From Microvirga arsenatis (lineage in GTDB: Bacteria > Pseudomonadota > Alphaproteobacteria > Rhizobiales > Beijerinckiaceae): a DNA stretch of 64,000 nucleotides. How positions within the stretch are numbered: position 1 is the first letter of the stretch; each line of letters begins with the position of its first letter. The stretch is from contig NZ_JAAAXJ010000011.1 of assembly GCF_009910705.1 (NCBI RefSeq), positions 44,125-108,124 on the forward strand, written 5' to 3'. Under the pieces are notes generated by a model. The model worked only from the letters and a program-made list of their open reading frames with translations. It was not told where the DNA came from and made no database searches. A program made the translations under genes and the position numbers. Positions 44,283 to 53,781 of the stretch are shown piece by piece.

Positions 44283-44786
44283 CTAGCCTGCGACCTCGCC
44301 CTCGGGGGCGCCGCGGCCGAGTTCGTCCGGGAGCGGGTCGCCCTCGGCGACGAAGCGCATGGACACGGAGTTCATGCAGTAGCGCTCGCCAGTCGGAGGA
44401 GGGCCGTCCGGAAAGACATGGCCGAGATGCCCCTGGCAGCGGGCGCAGCGGATCTCGGTGCGGATCATGCCGTAGCTGGTGTCGCGCACGAAGGCGATAT
44501 GGGAGCGGTCGATGGGATCGAAGAAGCTCGGCCAGCCGGTGCCGGACTCGAACTTGGTGCCGGACTTGAACAGCGGCAGGCCGCACATGCGGCAGCAATA
44601 GGTGCCCTTTTCCTTGGCCTCGTTGAACACCCCGCAGAAGGGCCGCTCCGTGCCGTGCTCCAGGAGGACGCGGCGCTCCTCGTCGTTCAGGTTGGCGGCC
44701 AGGGCGCGGAACTGCTCCGGACTGGGCGGCGCGAGATCGAAGCCGGCCCGGGAGCGCCTTTCAGCCGTGGTGGTCTGATCTGCCAT
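44283..44786 (-). CDS. msrB: Peptide methionine-R-sulphoxide reductase
   Basis: 167 residues. Structural zinc CxxC pairs are seen in CCRMCG and CARCQG. The catalytic Cys lies in [12 protein letters not shown], and [12 protein letters not shown] is present. It reduces methionine-R-sulphoxide in proteins with thioredoxin. The start [10 protein letters not shown] at 44786 has AGGAAGGA upstream, better than an ATG 24 bases earlier. First gene of a two-gene unit with DUF3095. Confidence 0.95.
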   Translation of the reverse strand: MADQTTTAERRSRAGFDLAPPSPEQFRALAANLNDEERRVLLEHGTERPFCGVFNEAKEKGTYCCRMCGLPLFKSGTKFESGTGWPSFFDPIDRSHIAFVRDTSYGMIRTEIRCARCQGHLGHVFPDGPPPTGERYCMNSVSMRFVAEGDPLPDELGRGAPEGEVAG

Positions 44787-45073
44787 GGTACGATCCTTCC
44801 TGCCCGCCATCCGCCGGGCACCGTGACGCTTGTTCCTGCCTTAGATAGGGTGCTGCGGCCGGAATCACCACGCTTTATTATCCCGCCCGGCGCTGCTAAA
44901 AGGCTCCCATGTCCATGGTTTCTCAGGCCCTGCCGGCGGCCCGGATAGGCACGGCGCGAATTATCGGCCCGGCTTTCGCATAGCCTGCGAAGGTCCGGGA
45001 TCCCAGCCGTTCGCCTGTAAGAGAAGCCCGATGCGCCCGCCTGTCCCCGGGCCACACAGACCGATTGATCGTC

Positions 45074-48022
45074 ATGACCGACAAGCCTGAAAGCGCCGCC
45101 CGCGACTATTCCGAGACCCTGTTCCTGCCCCAGACCGAGTTCCCGATGCGGGCCGGCCTGCCGCAGCGTGAGCCCCAGCTCCTCCAGCGCTGGAACGAGA
45201 TCGGCCTCTACCGGCGCCTGCGCGAGGCTCAGAAGGGCCGTCCGCGCTTCGTGCTGCACGACGGCCCCCCCTATGCCAACGGCAACATCCATATCGGCCA
45301 TGCCCTCAACAAGATCCTGAAGGACATGGTGGTGCGCTCGCAGGGCATGCTGGGCTTCGATTCCAACTACGTTCCCGGCTGGGACTGCCACGGCCTGCCG
45401 ATCGAATGGAAGATCGAGGAGGAGTACCGCGCCAAGGGCAAGAACAAGGACGACGTGGACATCGTCGAGTTCCGCCGCGAGTGCCGCGCCTTCGCCGAGA
45501 AATGGATCGACGTGCAGCGCGAGGAGTTCAAGCGCCTCGGCGTCGAGGGCGACTGGACGAACCCTTATCAGACCATGAGCTTCGACGCGGAAGCGCAGAT
45601 CGCCCGCGAGATCATGCGGTTCGCGATGAGCGACCAGCTCTATCGCGGCTCCAAGCCCGTCATGTGGTCGCCCGTCGAGAAGACCGCGCTGGCCGAGGCC
45701 GAGGTCGAGTATCACGAGAAGACCTCCACCACGATCTGGGTGAAGTTCAAGGTCACCAACACGCTCGATGGCGATCTCGACGGCGCCTCCGTCGTGATCT
45801 GGACGACGACTCCCTGGACGATCCCGGCCAACCGCGCCATCGCCTACGGCGAGACCATCGCCTACGGCCTCTACGAGGTGACGGAAGCCGCCGACGACAA
45901 CTGGGCGAAGGTGGGCGACCGGCTCATCATCGCCGACAAGCTCGCGGGCGAGGTCTTCGCCGCCGCGCGCGTCTCTGCCTACCGGCGCGTGAAGGACGTG
46001 CTGCCGGTGATGCTCGAGCGCTGCGCGCATCCGTTCCGGGGCCTCGAGGGCGCAAACGGCTACTGGGATTTCGGCGTGCCGGTGCTGCCGGCCGATTACG
46101 TCACGGACGATGCGGGCACGGGCTTCGTGCACACGGCTCCGGGGCACGGTGCGGACGACTACAACACCTACGTGAAGCATCGCGACGTGTTCGCCGCCTG
46201 CGGCACGAAAGAGGTGCCGCACACGGTCTCGCCCGACTCGTCCTACTTCCCCGACGTGCCGTTCTTCGCGGGCGAGCGCATCTATGACGACAAGGGCAAG
46301 GATGCGGGCGCCAACGAGGCCGTGATCAGGAAGCTCGTCGAGGTCGGCGCGCTCATCGCGCGCGGCCGCCTCAAGCACCAGTATCCCCATTCCTGGCGCT
46401 CGAAGGGGCCGCTGATCTTCCGCAACACGCCGCAATGGTTCATCTCCATGGACAAGCCGCTCGACGGGCAGGGCGACACCCTGCGCCAGCGGGCGCTCCA
46501 TGCGATCAAGACCGTGGAATGGGTGCCGGAAACGGGCGAGAACCGCATCACCGGCATGATCGAGAACCGGCCCGACTGGGTGGTGTCGCGCCAGCGCGCC
46601 TGGGGCGTCCCGATCGCGGTCTTCGTGAAGAAGGGCACCAACGAGATCCTCAAGGACGAGCGCGTGAACGACGCCATCGCCGAGGCCTTCGAGAAGGAGG
46701 GCGCCGACGCCTGGTACGCGGATGACGGCGCGCGGTTCCTTGCGCCCTTCGGCTACGATCTCGCCGACTTCGAGAAGGTGAACGACATCCTCGACGTGTG
46801 GTTCGACTCCGGCTCCACCCATGCCTTCGCGCTGGAGAAGCGCGACGACCTGAAGGTGACGCGCAGGGTCGATGGCGGCCCCGATCAGGTGATGTACCTG
46901 GAGGGTTCCGACCAGCACCGCGGCTGGTTCCACTCGTCGCTGCTGGAGAGCTGCGGCACGCGCGGCCGCGCGCCTTACGACATCGTGCTGACCCACGGCT
47001 TCGTCCTCGACGAGAAGGGGCAGAAGATGTCCAAGTCGCTCGGCAACGTGGTCGCGCCGCAGAAGGTGATCCAGGATTCGGGCGCCGACATCCTGCGCCT
47101 GTGGGTGGCGGCCTCCGACTACTCGGACGACCTGCGCATCGGCCCGGAGATCCTCAAGACCTTCGTGGAGACCTACCGCAAGCTGCGCAACACGATCCGC
47201 TGGATGCTCGGCTCGCTGGCGCATTTCCGCGAGGCCGACAAGGTTGCGTTCGCGCAGATGCCGGAGCTCGAGCGCTTCGTGCTGCATCGCCTCGCCGAGC
47301 TCGACGGGGAGATGCGCGAGGCCTACGGCACCTTCGACTACAAGCGGGTGATCGCGCTCCTCAACTCCTTCATGACCACGGATCTGTCGGCGTTCTACTT
47401 CGACATCCGCAAGGACACGCTCTATTGCGACCCGATCTCGAGCAAGGTGCGCAAGAGCGCGCTTACCGTGATCGACCAGACCTTCCGCTGCGTGGCGACC
47501 TGGATCGCGCCGATCCTCGCCTTCACGGCGGAGGAGGCGTGGCTCGCGCGCTATCCGGAGGCCGTGTCGGTGCATCTCGAAACCTTCCCCGAGGTGCCGG
47601 CGGAGTGGCGCAACGACGCGCTCGCCGAGCGCTGGGCGAAGGTGCGCCGCGTGCGCCGCGTCGTCACGGGGGCGCTGGAGATCGAGCGTGCGCAGAAGCG
47701 CATCGGCGCGAGCCTCGAGGCCGCGCCCGTCGTCCACATCGCGGATGAGGGCCTGCTCAAGGCCGTGCAGGGCCTCGACCTCGCCGAGATCTGCATCACG
47801 TCCGGCATCCGGGTGGAGCAGGGCGAAGGGCCGGCCGGGGCCTTCCGCCTCGAGGAGGTGAAGGGCGTGGCCGTCGTGCCCGCGCTCGCCGAGGGACGCA
47901 AATGCGCCCGTTCGTGGAAGGTGAGCCCCGAGGTCGGCACCGATCCGGACTACCCGGACGTGACGCCCCGCGATGCGGCGGCGCTCCGCGAGTGGGACCA
48001 GCTGAGGGCGGCGGCCGAATGA
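45074..48022 (+). CDS. ileS: Isoleucyl-tRNA synthetase
   Basis: 982 residues, class I synthetase. The HIGH motif is in [18 protein letters not shown], the KMSKS loop in [12 protein letters not shown], and the editing domain ([15 protein letters not shown]) lies near residues 240-400. The usual C-terminal four-Cys zinc finger of E. coli IleS is not seen, as in many alphaproteobacteria. ATG 45074 is chosen over an in-frame TTG at 45065. The ribosome-binding site is weak. The stop overlaps the lspA ATG. Confidence 0.97.
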   Translation: MTDKPESAARDYSETLFLPQTEFPMRAGLPQREPQLLQRWNEIGLYRRLREAQKGRPRFVLHDGPPYANGNIHIGHALNKILKDMVVRSQGMLGFDSNYVPGWDCHGLPIEWKIEEEYRAKGKNKDDVDIVEFRRECRAFAEKWIDVQREEFKRLGVEGDWTNPYQTMSFDAEAQIAREIMRFAMSDQLYRGSKPVMWSPVEKTALAEAEVEYHEKTSTTIWVKFKVTNTLDGDLDGASVVIWTTTPWTIPANRAIAYGETIAYGLYEVTEAADDNWAKVGDRLIIADKLAGEVFAAARVSAYRRVKDVLPVMLERCAHPFRGLEGANGYWDFGVPVLPADYVTDDAGTGFVHTAPGHGADDYNTYVKHRDVFAACGTKEVPHTVSPDSSYFPDVPFFAGERIYDDKGKDAGANEAVIRKLVEVGALIARGRLKHQYPHSWRSKGPLIFRNTPQWFISMDKPLDGQGDTLRQRALHAIKTVEWVPETGENRITGMIENRPDWVVSRQRAWGVPIAVFVKKGTNEILKDERVNDAIAEAFEKEGADAWYADDGARFLAPFGYDLADFEKVNDILDVWFDSGSTHAFALEKRDDLKVTRRVDGGPDQVMYLEGSDQHRGWFHSSLLESCGTRGRAPYDIVLTHGFVLDEKGQKMSKSLGNVVAPQKVIQDSGADILRLWVAASDYSDDLRIGPEILKTFVETYRKLRNTIRWMLGSLAHFREADKVAFAQMPELERFVLHRLAELDGEMREAYGTFDYKRVIALLNSFMTTDLSAFYFDIRKDTLYCDPISSKVRKSALTVIDQTFRCVATWIAPILAFTAEEAWLARYPEAVSVHLETFPEVPAEWRNDALAERWAKVRRVRRVVTGALEIERAQKRIGASLEAAPVVHIADEGLLKAVQGLDLAEICITSGIRVEQGEGPAGAFRLEEVKGVAVVPALAEGRKCARSWKVSPEVGTDPDYPDVTPRDAAALREWDQLRAAAE

Positions 48023-48636
48023 GCAGGATGGACGAGCCGGGGGCTCCGCTGAGCGAAACGGGTGCTGCCTCGCAGGCAGGGCCGAGGCGCTCCCGCGCGC
48101 CAGGTCGTGCGCGATCAGCCGGTGGCGCCAAGGCCCGCACAGCGCGGTCCGGCCTGTCGGCAGCGTCGCTTCTCGGCTTCTCCGCCGCCCTGATCACCCT
48201 CGTCCTCGACCAGGCGACGAAGCTCTACACCCTGTTCGTCTTCGACCTGCCGGTGAAGGAGCCGGTGGAGTTCGCCCCCTTCATCAACCTGATCGTGGTC
48301 TGGAACCGGGGCATTTCCTACGGGCTGTTCCAGCAGAGTTCCGATCTCGGCCGCTGGGCGCTGATCGTGATCTCGATCCTGGCCGCCATCGGCCTGTCGG
48401 TCTGGATCCGCCGCACCTCGGCCAAGCTCCTGGCCGCCTCCCTCGGCCTGATCGTGGGCGGCGCGCTGGGCAACGTGATCGACCGGCTGGCCTATGGCGC
48501 GGTGTTCGACTTCATCCAGTTCCATATCGGGTCGTGGTCCTGGTACGTGTTCAATGTGGCCGATGCCGCCATCGTTGCGGGGGTGGTCGGTTTGCTTTAT
48601 GACTCCTTCGTCCTGGAGGGACGGCGGGCGCGATAA
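48019..48636 (+). CDS. lspA: Lipoprotein signal peptidase (signal peptidase II)
   Basis: 205 residues, with four membrane helices from about residue 48 onward. The catalytic Asp pair is visible in [15 protein letters not shown] and [11 protein letters not shown]. It removes signal peptides from prolipoproteins in the inner membrane. The first 45 residues are an Arg/Ala/Gly-rich cytosolic extension, absent from E. coli LspA (164 residues). The ATG overlaps the ileS stop (ATGA). A later internal start is possible but none has a better site. Confidence 0.95.
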   Translation: MSRMDEPGAPLSETGAASQAGPRRSRAPGRARSAGGAKARTARSGLSAASLLGFSAALITLVLDQATKLYTLFVFDLPVKEPVEFAPFINLIVVWNRGISYGLFQQSSDLGRWALIVISILAAIGLSVWIRRTSAKLLAASLGLIVGGALGNVIDRLAYGAVFDFIQFHIGSWSWYVFNVADAAIVAGVVGLLYDSFVLEGRRAR

Positions 48637-48712
48637 TGTTACCTTTCGGTGCCCAGCTGCCTTATGTTCGCCAGAATGAGCGATCAGGCCTTCCGGCTAC
48701 AACGAGAAACCA

Positions 48713-49360
48713 ATGGTGGGTGCCATGAAGGGAATGACAATCATCGGCTGCGCGGGGGCTCTGGCGCTTTTGGCCGCTACCGGCGCCTCGGCGCAGGAGG
48801 GCGAGGCCGTGAAGAGCCTGCTGGGCAGCATCGGCATCATTCCCAAGGAAAAGCCGCCCATCGTCTACAACGAGCGCGCGCCCCTGGTGCTGCCGCCGAA
48901 GATGGATCTGCCTCCTCCCGCTCCAGGCGGAGGCCCCGAGGCCCGCAACGGCAACTGGCCCAAGGATCCCGACGTCGCCGCCCGCCGCAAGGAAGCCCGC
49001 GAGGCGCGCACGCCCTATACCAGCTCCGAGCTGTACAAGAACACCGAAGGACGCCCCCTCTCCATCGAGGAAATGCGCGCCGGCCGCAACCCGAGCAACT
49101 ACGCCACCGCTCCCGGGCCCGCGGACCGCGCGACGGACAAGAGCGTCATGACGCCCGACGAGCTGCGCTCCTTCTCCTCCGACAAGAACGTGAAGCTCTC
49201 CGGCAACGGCCTGGAGCGCCGCTATCTCAGCGATCCTCCGGGACCCCTCCTCAAGGCCCAGGGCAATGCGCCCCTGAGGGCCTCTGCCGATCCGGTGCAG
49301 ATGGAGCGCGATCCGGACAGCCCACAGGCCTTCATCCGGCAGCAGCAGAGCAGGCAATAA
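48713..49360 (+). CDS. Exported DUF3035/BamF-like protein
   Basis: 215 residues (211 if the ATG at 48725 is used). A Sec signal peptide (MTIIGCAGALALLAATGASAQ) precedes YNERAPLVLPPKMDLPPPAPGG, which matches the RAPLVxPPxxxLxPPxPG core of DUF3035. The rest is polar and probably disordered. In other alphaproteobacteria this family member, named BamF, is a lipoprotein of the outer-membrane assembly complex and sits between lspA and two M16 peptidases, as here. There is no usable lipobox, so this copy seems to be a soluble or loosely attached periplasmic form. Confidence 0.6.
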   Translation: MVGAMKGMTIIGCAGALALLAATGASAQEGEAVKSLLGSIGIIPKEKPPIVYNERAPLVLPPKMDLPPPAPGGGPEARNGNWPKDPDVAARRKEAREARTPYTSSELYKNTEGRPLSIEEMRAGRNPSNYATAPGPADRATDKSVMTPDELRSFSSDKNVKLSGNGLERRYLSDPPGPLLKAQGNAPLRASADPVQMERDPDSPQAFIRQQQSRQ

Positions 49361-49570
49361 GGTTGTCTCTCCTTCCTTCTTCAGGCGAACGGGCTCCCCC
49401 CGCTTCGCCTGAAAACGTTATGGGGGCCTCGAAAGGCCAAGTCTGGACCGCCGGCGTAGACCATGCCGCACTGGAAAGAGATCCGGCCTCGCTTGCGTGC
49501 CCCCTTAAATCGATTATTCCCGTACGAGAATTCCGACGAAACGAATTCATGTCGCCAAGGTTGAAACGTC

Positions 49571-50902
49571 ATGGACACTGCCTCTAAGCCCCTTCTTCGC
49601 GCCGACGCCGCCTCCTTCGGGCGGACAGAGGGCAGCGGTCCGAACCTCTCCGCCTTCACGCTCGACAACGGCCTCGATGTGGTGGTGATCCCGGATCATC
49701 GCGTGCCGGTCGTCACCCACATGGTGTGGTACCGCAACGGCTCCGCGGACGATCCGATCGGCCAGTCGGGCATCGCGCACTTCCTCGAGCACCTGATGTT
49801 CAAGGGCACGGAGAAACATCCGGCGGGCGAGTTCTCCAAGGTGGTGTCCGGCCTCGGCGGCCAGGAAAACGCCTTCACCTCCTTCGACTACACGGCCTAT
49901 TTCCAGCGCGTTGCCCGCGAGCACCTCAAGACCATGATGGAGTTCGAGGCCGACCGCATGACGAACCTCCTGCTGGAGGAATCCGTCATCGCGCCCGAGC
50001 GCGACGTGGTGCTGGAGGAGCGCCGCATGCGGGTCGAGACCGATCCGTCCGCGCAGCTGTCCGAGGCCATGGCCGCCTCGCTCTTCGTGCATCACCCCTA
50101 CGGCATTCCGATCATCGGCTGGATGCACGAGATCGAGACGCTCAACCGCGATCACGCGCTCGATTATTACCGCCGCTTCTACACGCCCGAGAACGGCATC
50201 CTGGTGGTGGCCGGTGACGTGACCGAGGACGAGGTGCGCCGCCTCGCGGACGCCACCTACGGACGCATCGCCCCGCGGGGCAAGCGCCCGGTGCGGGTGC
50301 GCCCGCGCGAGCCGGAGCCCGTGGCGGCCCGCCACATCACCGTGGCGGATCCCAAGGTCGAGCAGCCGACCATGCAGCGGCTCTATCTCGTGCCGTCGTG
50401 CCGCACGGCGACGCAGCGCGACTGCTATTCCCTCGAGCTGCTCGCCGAGGTCATCGGCGGCGGCCCGACATCGTATCTCTACCGCAAGCTCGTCATGGAG
50501 CGCGGGATCGCCGTGAATGCCGGCGCCTGGTACATGTCCTCCTCCATGGAGGACACCCGCTTCTGCGTCTATGCGGTGCCGGCCGAGGGCGTCTCGCTTC
50601 CTGCGCTCGAGGAGGCCGTCGACCAGGTTCTGAAGACGATTCCGGCGGAGGCGCTGGACGCGGATTCCATCGAGCGCGCCAAGACCCGCCTCGTGGCCGA
50701 GACGATCTATTCCACCGACAGCCAGTCGTCGCTTGCCCGCATCTACGGCTCGGCGCTCGCCATCGGCGAGACCATCGAGGATGTGCGCCGCTGGCCCGTC
50801 GAGATCGAGACCGTTCTCAAGGACGATCTCGCCTCCGCCGCGGAGCGCTACCTCATCCCCCGCCGGTCCGTGACGGGCTACCTGCAGAAGTCGGCGTCCT
50901 GA
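49571..50902 (+). CDS. M16-family zinc peptidase (active subunit)
   Basis: 443 residues, two-domain pitrilysin fold. The inverted zinc motif HFLEH is His70-Glu73-His74, and the downstream Glu lies in PERDVVLEERRMRVE (about 140-155). The C-terminal domain has the R/Y pair region GGPTSYLYRKLVMERGIAVNAGA. Such proteases degrade peptides or clean up periplasmic fragments. No signal peptide is obvious. It is paired with the second M16 gene 30 bases downstream; bacterial M16B enzymes often act as such heterodimers. Confidence 0.92.
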   Translation: MDTASKPLLRADAASFGRTEGSGPNLSAFTLDNGLDVVVIPDHRVPVVTHMVWYRNGSADDPIGQSGIAHFLEHLMFKGTEKHPAGEFSKVVSGLGGQENAFTSFDYTAYFQRVAREHLKTMMEFEADRMTNLLLEESVIAPERDVVLEERRMRVETDPSAQLSEAMAASLFVHHPYGIPIIGWMHEIETLNRDHALDYYRRFYTPENGILVVAGDVTEDEVRRLADATYGRIAPRGKRPVRVRPREPEPVAARHITVADPKVEQPTMQRLYLVPSCRTATQRDCYSLELLAEVIGGGPTSYLYRKLVMERGIAVNAGAWYMSSSMEDTRFCVYAVPAEGVSLPALEEAVDQVLKTIPAEALDADSIERAKTRLVAETIYSTDSQSSLARIYGSALAIGETIEDVRRWPVEIETVLKDDLASAAERYLIPRRSVTGYLQKSAS

Positions 50903-50932
50903 CGCCGCCTGCACCACAATTCCGAGGTTCCC

Positions 50933-52210
50933 ATGACCGCTTCCGTCGAAACCCTGTCCTCGTCTCCGACCCAGGTGAAGGCGCTGACCTCAGCCGGCGG
51001 CGTCGAGGCCTGGCACGTCGAGTCCGACGTGGTGCCGCTGATTGCCGTCTCCTTCATCTTCGAGGGCGGCTCGGCGCATGATCCCGCCGACAAGCCGGGC
51101 GTGGCGCAGATGCTCGCCCGCCTGCTCGACGAGGGTGCGGGCGCCTACGATTCCGATGCCTTCCAGGAGCGGCTCGCGGCACGCGCCATCGAGCTGTCCT
51201 TCAATGCGGGCAACGACGCCCTCGGCGGCTCGCTGAAGACGCTGGTCAAGCATGCGGACGAGGCCTTCGAGCTGCTGCGGCTCGCGCTTGCCGAGCCGCG
51301 CTTCGACCAGGATGCCATCGAGCGCGTGCGCGCCCAGACCATCGCCGGCCTGAAGTACCAGCAGAACGACCCCGGCGTGATGGCGACCCGCCGCTTCTTC
51401 GAGGAGGGCTTCGCGGGTCATCCTTACGGCCGCCCGACCTCCGGCACCCCGGAGAGCGTCGCCGCGATCACGCGGGACGATCTCGTGGCCATGCACCGCG
51501 CGATCATCGCCCGCGGCCGGGTCAAGGTCGCGGTGGTCGGCGCCATCGGCGCCGACAATCTCTCCGCCCTGCTCGACAAGGTGTTCGGCTCCCTTCCCGA
51601 AGCCAAGCCCTTAAGCCGCATCGAGCCCGCTTCGCTGCAGAAGCTCGGCTCGCAGATCGTGGTCGATATCGACGTGCCGCAATCGGTGATCCGCTTCGGC
51701 ATGAACGGCATCGCCTGGCGCGACCCGGGATTCATTCCGGCCTATGTGCTCAACCACATCCTCGGCGGCGGCGCCTTCACCTCGCGCCTGTTCCAGGAGG
51801 TGCGCGAGAAGCGCGGTCTGGCCTACAGCGTCGGCACCTCGCTGGTGAGCTATCGCTCCGCCGCCATGACCTGGGGCTACACCGCCACCAAGAACGAGCG
51901 CGTGGTCGAGGCCCTCGACGTGATCGCCGGCGAGATGGCGAAGCTGACGAGCGAGGGTCCCTCCGACGAGGAGCTGCAGAAGGCGAAGGACTATCTCATC
52001 GGCTCCTATGCCCTGGGCTTCGACACCTCGACGAAGATCGCCCATACCCTGGCGCAGATCGCCTTCGAGGGCCTCGGCATCGACTACATCGCCCGCCGCA
52101 ACGCGCTGGTGGGCGCCGTGACCCAGGCGGACATTCGCGGAGCGGCCGAACGCATCTTCGGCGGCGGGCAGATGCTGACCGTGATCGCGGGACGGCCGAC
52201 CGGAGTGTAA
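50933..52210 (+). CDS. M16-family peptidase-like protein (non-catalytic partner)
   Basis: 425 residues, same fold as the preceding gene: SFIFEGGSAHDPADKPGVAQMLARLLDEGAG aligns with the zinc region but lacks HxxEH. The C-terminal domain is well kept (NHILGGGAFTSRLFQEVREKRGLAYSVGTSL), with the R-x-x-Y substrate pair typical of the partner subunit. Together with the upstream protein it fits an alpha/beta M16B heterodimer. Overlap-free but close spacing (30 bases) indicates one operon. Confidence 0.92.
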   Translation: MTASVETLSSSPTQVKALTSAGGVEAWHVESDVVPLIAVSFIFEGGSAHDPADKPGVAQMLARLLDEGAGAYDSDAFQERLAARAIELSFNAGNDALGGSLKTLVKHADEAFELLRLALAEPRFDQDAIERVRAQTIAGLKYQQNDPGVMATRRFFEEGFAGHPYGRPTSGTPESVAAITRDDLVAMHRAIIARGRVKVAVVGAIGADNLSALLDKVFGSLPEAKPLSRIEPASLQKLGSQIVVDIDVPQSVIRFGMNGIAWRDPGFIPAYVLNHILGGGAFTSRLFQEVREKRGLAYSVGTSLVSYRSAAMTWGYTATKNERVVEALDVIAGEMAKLTSEGPSDEELQKAKDYLIGSYALGFDTSTKIAHTLAQIAFEGLGIDYIARRNALVGAVTQADIRGAAERIFGGGQMLTVIAGRPTGV

Positions 52211-52357
52211 GCCCCTCTCAGGCGCCGGGTGCGGGCTCGTCATCCGAAAGAACCGTCGGAGGCGGCTGCCCGGGCAGGGGGCTTTCGCGTCCGGCTCTAG
52301 CCTAGTCTGCCTCTCTGCCCTAATCTTGCGCTCCTTCTTTGAACAAGTCGGAGTACC

Positions 52358-53677
52358 ATGATGGCCCTGCAGCAATCGATCGATCTTGCCCTGGACACCA
52401 ATATCGGGGGAGGCGGTCTGCCGCAGGCGGCGTTGGACGAGGCGCTCGGGCTCGTCGATCAGGCCATGAAGCGGCTCGCCGAGGACGATTCCTCGGGCCG
52501 GCTCCCGCTGCTCCACATGCCCCGCACCTCGGACGATCTCGCCAGCATCCGCGAGGCGGCCGCCTTCCTGCGGGACGACGCCACCGACGTGGTGTTCCTC
52601 GGCACCGGAGGCTCGAGCCTCGGCGGCCAGACGCTCGCGCAGCTCAAGGATTACGCGGTGCCCGGAGCGGGCCGTTTCACCGAGAGCCCGCGCGTCCACT
52701 TCCTCGACAATCTCGATCCCATCACCTTCGACCGCATCCTCCACAAGCTGCCGCTCTCCTCGACCAAGTTCGTGTCGATCTCGAAATCCGGCGGCACGGG
52801 CGAGACCCTGATGCAGACGATCGCCGTGCTCACGGCTCTGGAGAAGGCGGGCCTGCGCGCGCATCCCAAGGACGTGTTCCTCGGCCTCTCCGAGCCGCGC
52901 AAGGCCGGGGCCAGGAACGCGCTGCGCGATCTGCTGGAGCCGGAGGAGGTGCGCTTCCTGGAGCACCACACCGGCATCGGCGGGCGCTATTCGGTTCTCA
53001 CCAATGTGGGCCTGCTGCCGGCCGCCGTGCTCGGCCTCGACATCGCCGCCATTCGCCAGGGAGCGGCGGAGGCCTACGAGCCGTTCCGCAACGGCGCTGC
53101 GGCAAAGGACGCTCCGGCAGCCCTGGGTGCTGCGCTCAACGTCGCCGCGGCGAAGTCGGGCAAGGGCATTGCGGTTGCCATGGCCTATGCCGATCGCATG
53201 GAGCGCTTCACACGCTGGTGGGTGCAGCTCTGGGCCGAGAGCATCGGCAAGGACGGCCACGGCACCCAGCCGGTGGCGGCCATCGGCCCGGTCGACCAGC
53301 ACAGCCAGCTTCAGCTTTATCTCGCGGGCCCGAACGACAAGCTCTTCACGGTTCTCACCACAGGCGTGGCGGGCAAGGGACCGCTCATGGACGAGAGACT
53401 CGCCAAGCGGGCCGGGGAGCCCGGCTTCGGGGCCAAGCGCATCGGCGACCTCGTAGCAGCCCAGGGCCGCGCCACGGCCGACACGCTCGCCCGGAACGGC
53501 CGCCCGACGCGGCAGATCCATGTCGAGACGCTCAACGAGCGTGCCGTGGGCGAGCTTCTCATGCACTTCATGCTGGAGACGATCCTTGCCGGCTACGCGC
53601 TGGGCGTCGATCCGTTCGACCAGCCGGCGGTGGAGGAGGGCAAGATCCTCGCCAAGCAGTATCTCGCGCAGGGCTAG
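52358..53677 (+). CDS. pgi: Glucose-6-phosphate isomerase
   Basis: 439 residues, shorter than E. coli Pgi (549). Sugar-isomerase motifs VVFLGTGGSSLGGQTL (about 75-90) and SISKSGGTGETLMQ (about 138-152) bind the phosphate. The second SIS domain carries GHGTQPVAAIGPVDQHSQLQ with catalytic Glu/His candidates. It interconverts glucose-6-P and fructose-6-P. GGAG lies before the ATG at 52358. Single gene with its own terminator. Confidence 0.93.
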   Translation: MMALQQSIDLALDTNIGGGGLPQAALDEALGLVDQAMKRLAEDDSSGRLPLLHMPRTSDDLASIREAAAFLRDDATDVVFLGTGGSSLGGQTLAQLKDYAVPGAGRFTESPRVHFLDNLDPITFDRILHKLPLSSTKFVSISKSGGTGETLMQTIAVLTALEKAGLRAHPKDVFLGLSEPRKAGARNALRDLLEPEEVRFLEHHTGIGGRYSVLTNVGLLPAAVLGLDIAAIRQGAAEAYEPFRNGAAAKDAPAALGAALNVAAAKSGKGIAVAMAYADRMERFTRWWVQLWAESIGKDGHGTQPVAAIGPVDQHSQLQLYLAGPNDKLFTVLTTGVAGKGPLMDERLAKRAGEPGFGAKRIGDLVAAQGRATADTLARNGRPTRQIHVETLNERAVGELLMHFMLETILAGYALGVDPFDQPAVEEGKILAKQYLAQG

Positions 53678-53693
53678 GCTTCCCGAAACAGGA

Positions 53694-53726
53694 GCGCCCT
53701 GCAACCCGAAGGCCGCAGGGCGCTTA
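53694..53726 (+). terminator. Terminator after pgi
   Basis: GCGCCCTGC and GCAGGGCGC form a perfect 9-bp stem with a 12-base loop, followed by TTATTCT. It lies 17 bases after the stop codon. Confidence 0.8.
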
Positions 53727-53781
53727 TTCTGATGCCGTCGTGATGGATCGGGCGAGGCGGCTTTGCCCCGCCCGATGTTGC

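Noticed and set aside
44687..47737. 1016-codon open frame on the minus strand opposite ileS
   Set aside because: The plus-strand ileS has full family motifs. Long antisense frames are expected at this GC content, and this one has no recognisable domain and is His/Arg-rich in the usual shadow manner.
48713..48790. Lipobox at IIGC in the BamF-like protein
   Set aside because: The Cys falls after only a few hydrophobic residues, too early for a lipoprotein signal; a normal Sec site (ASA-Q) follows.
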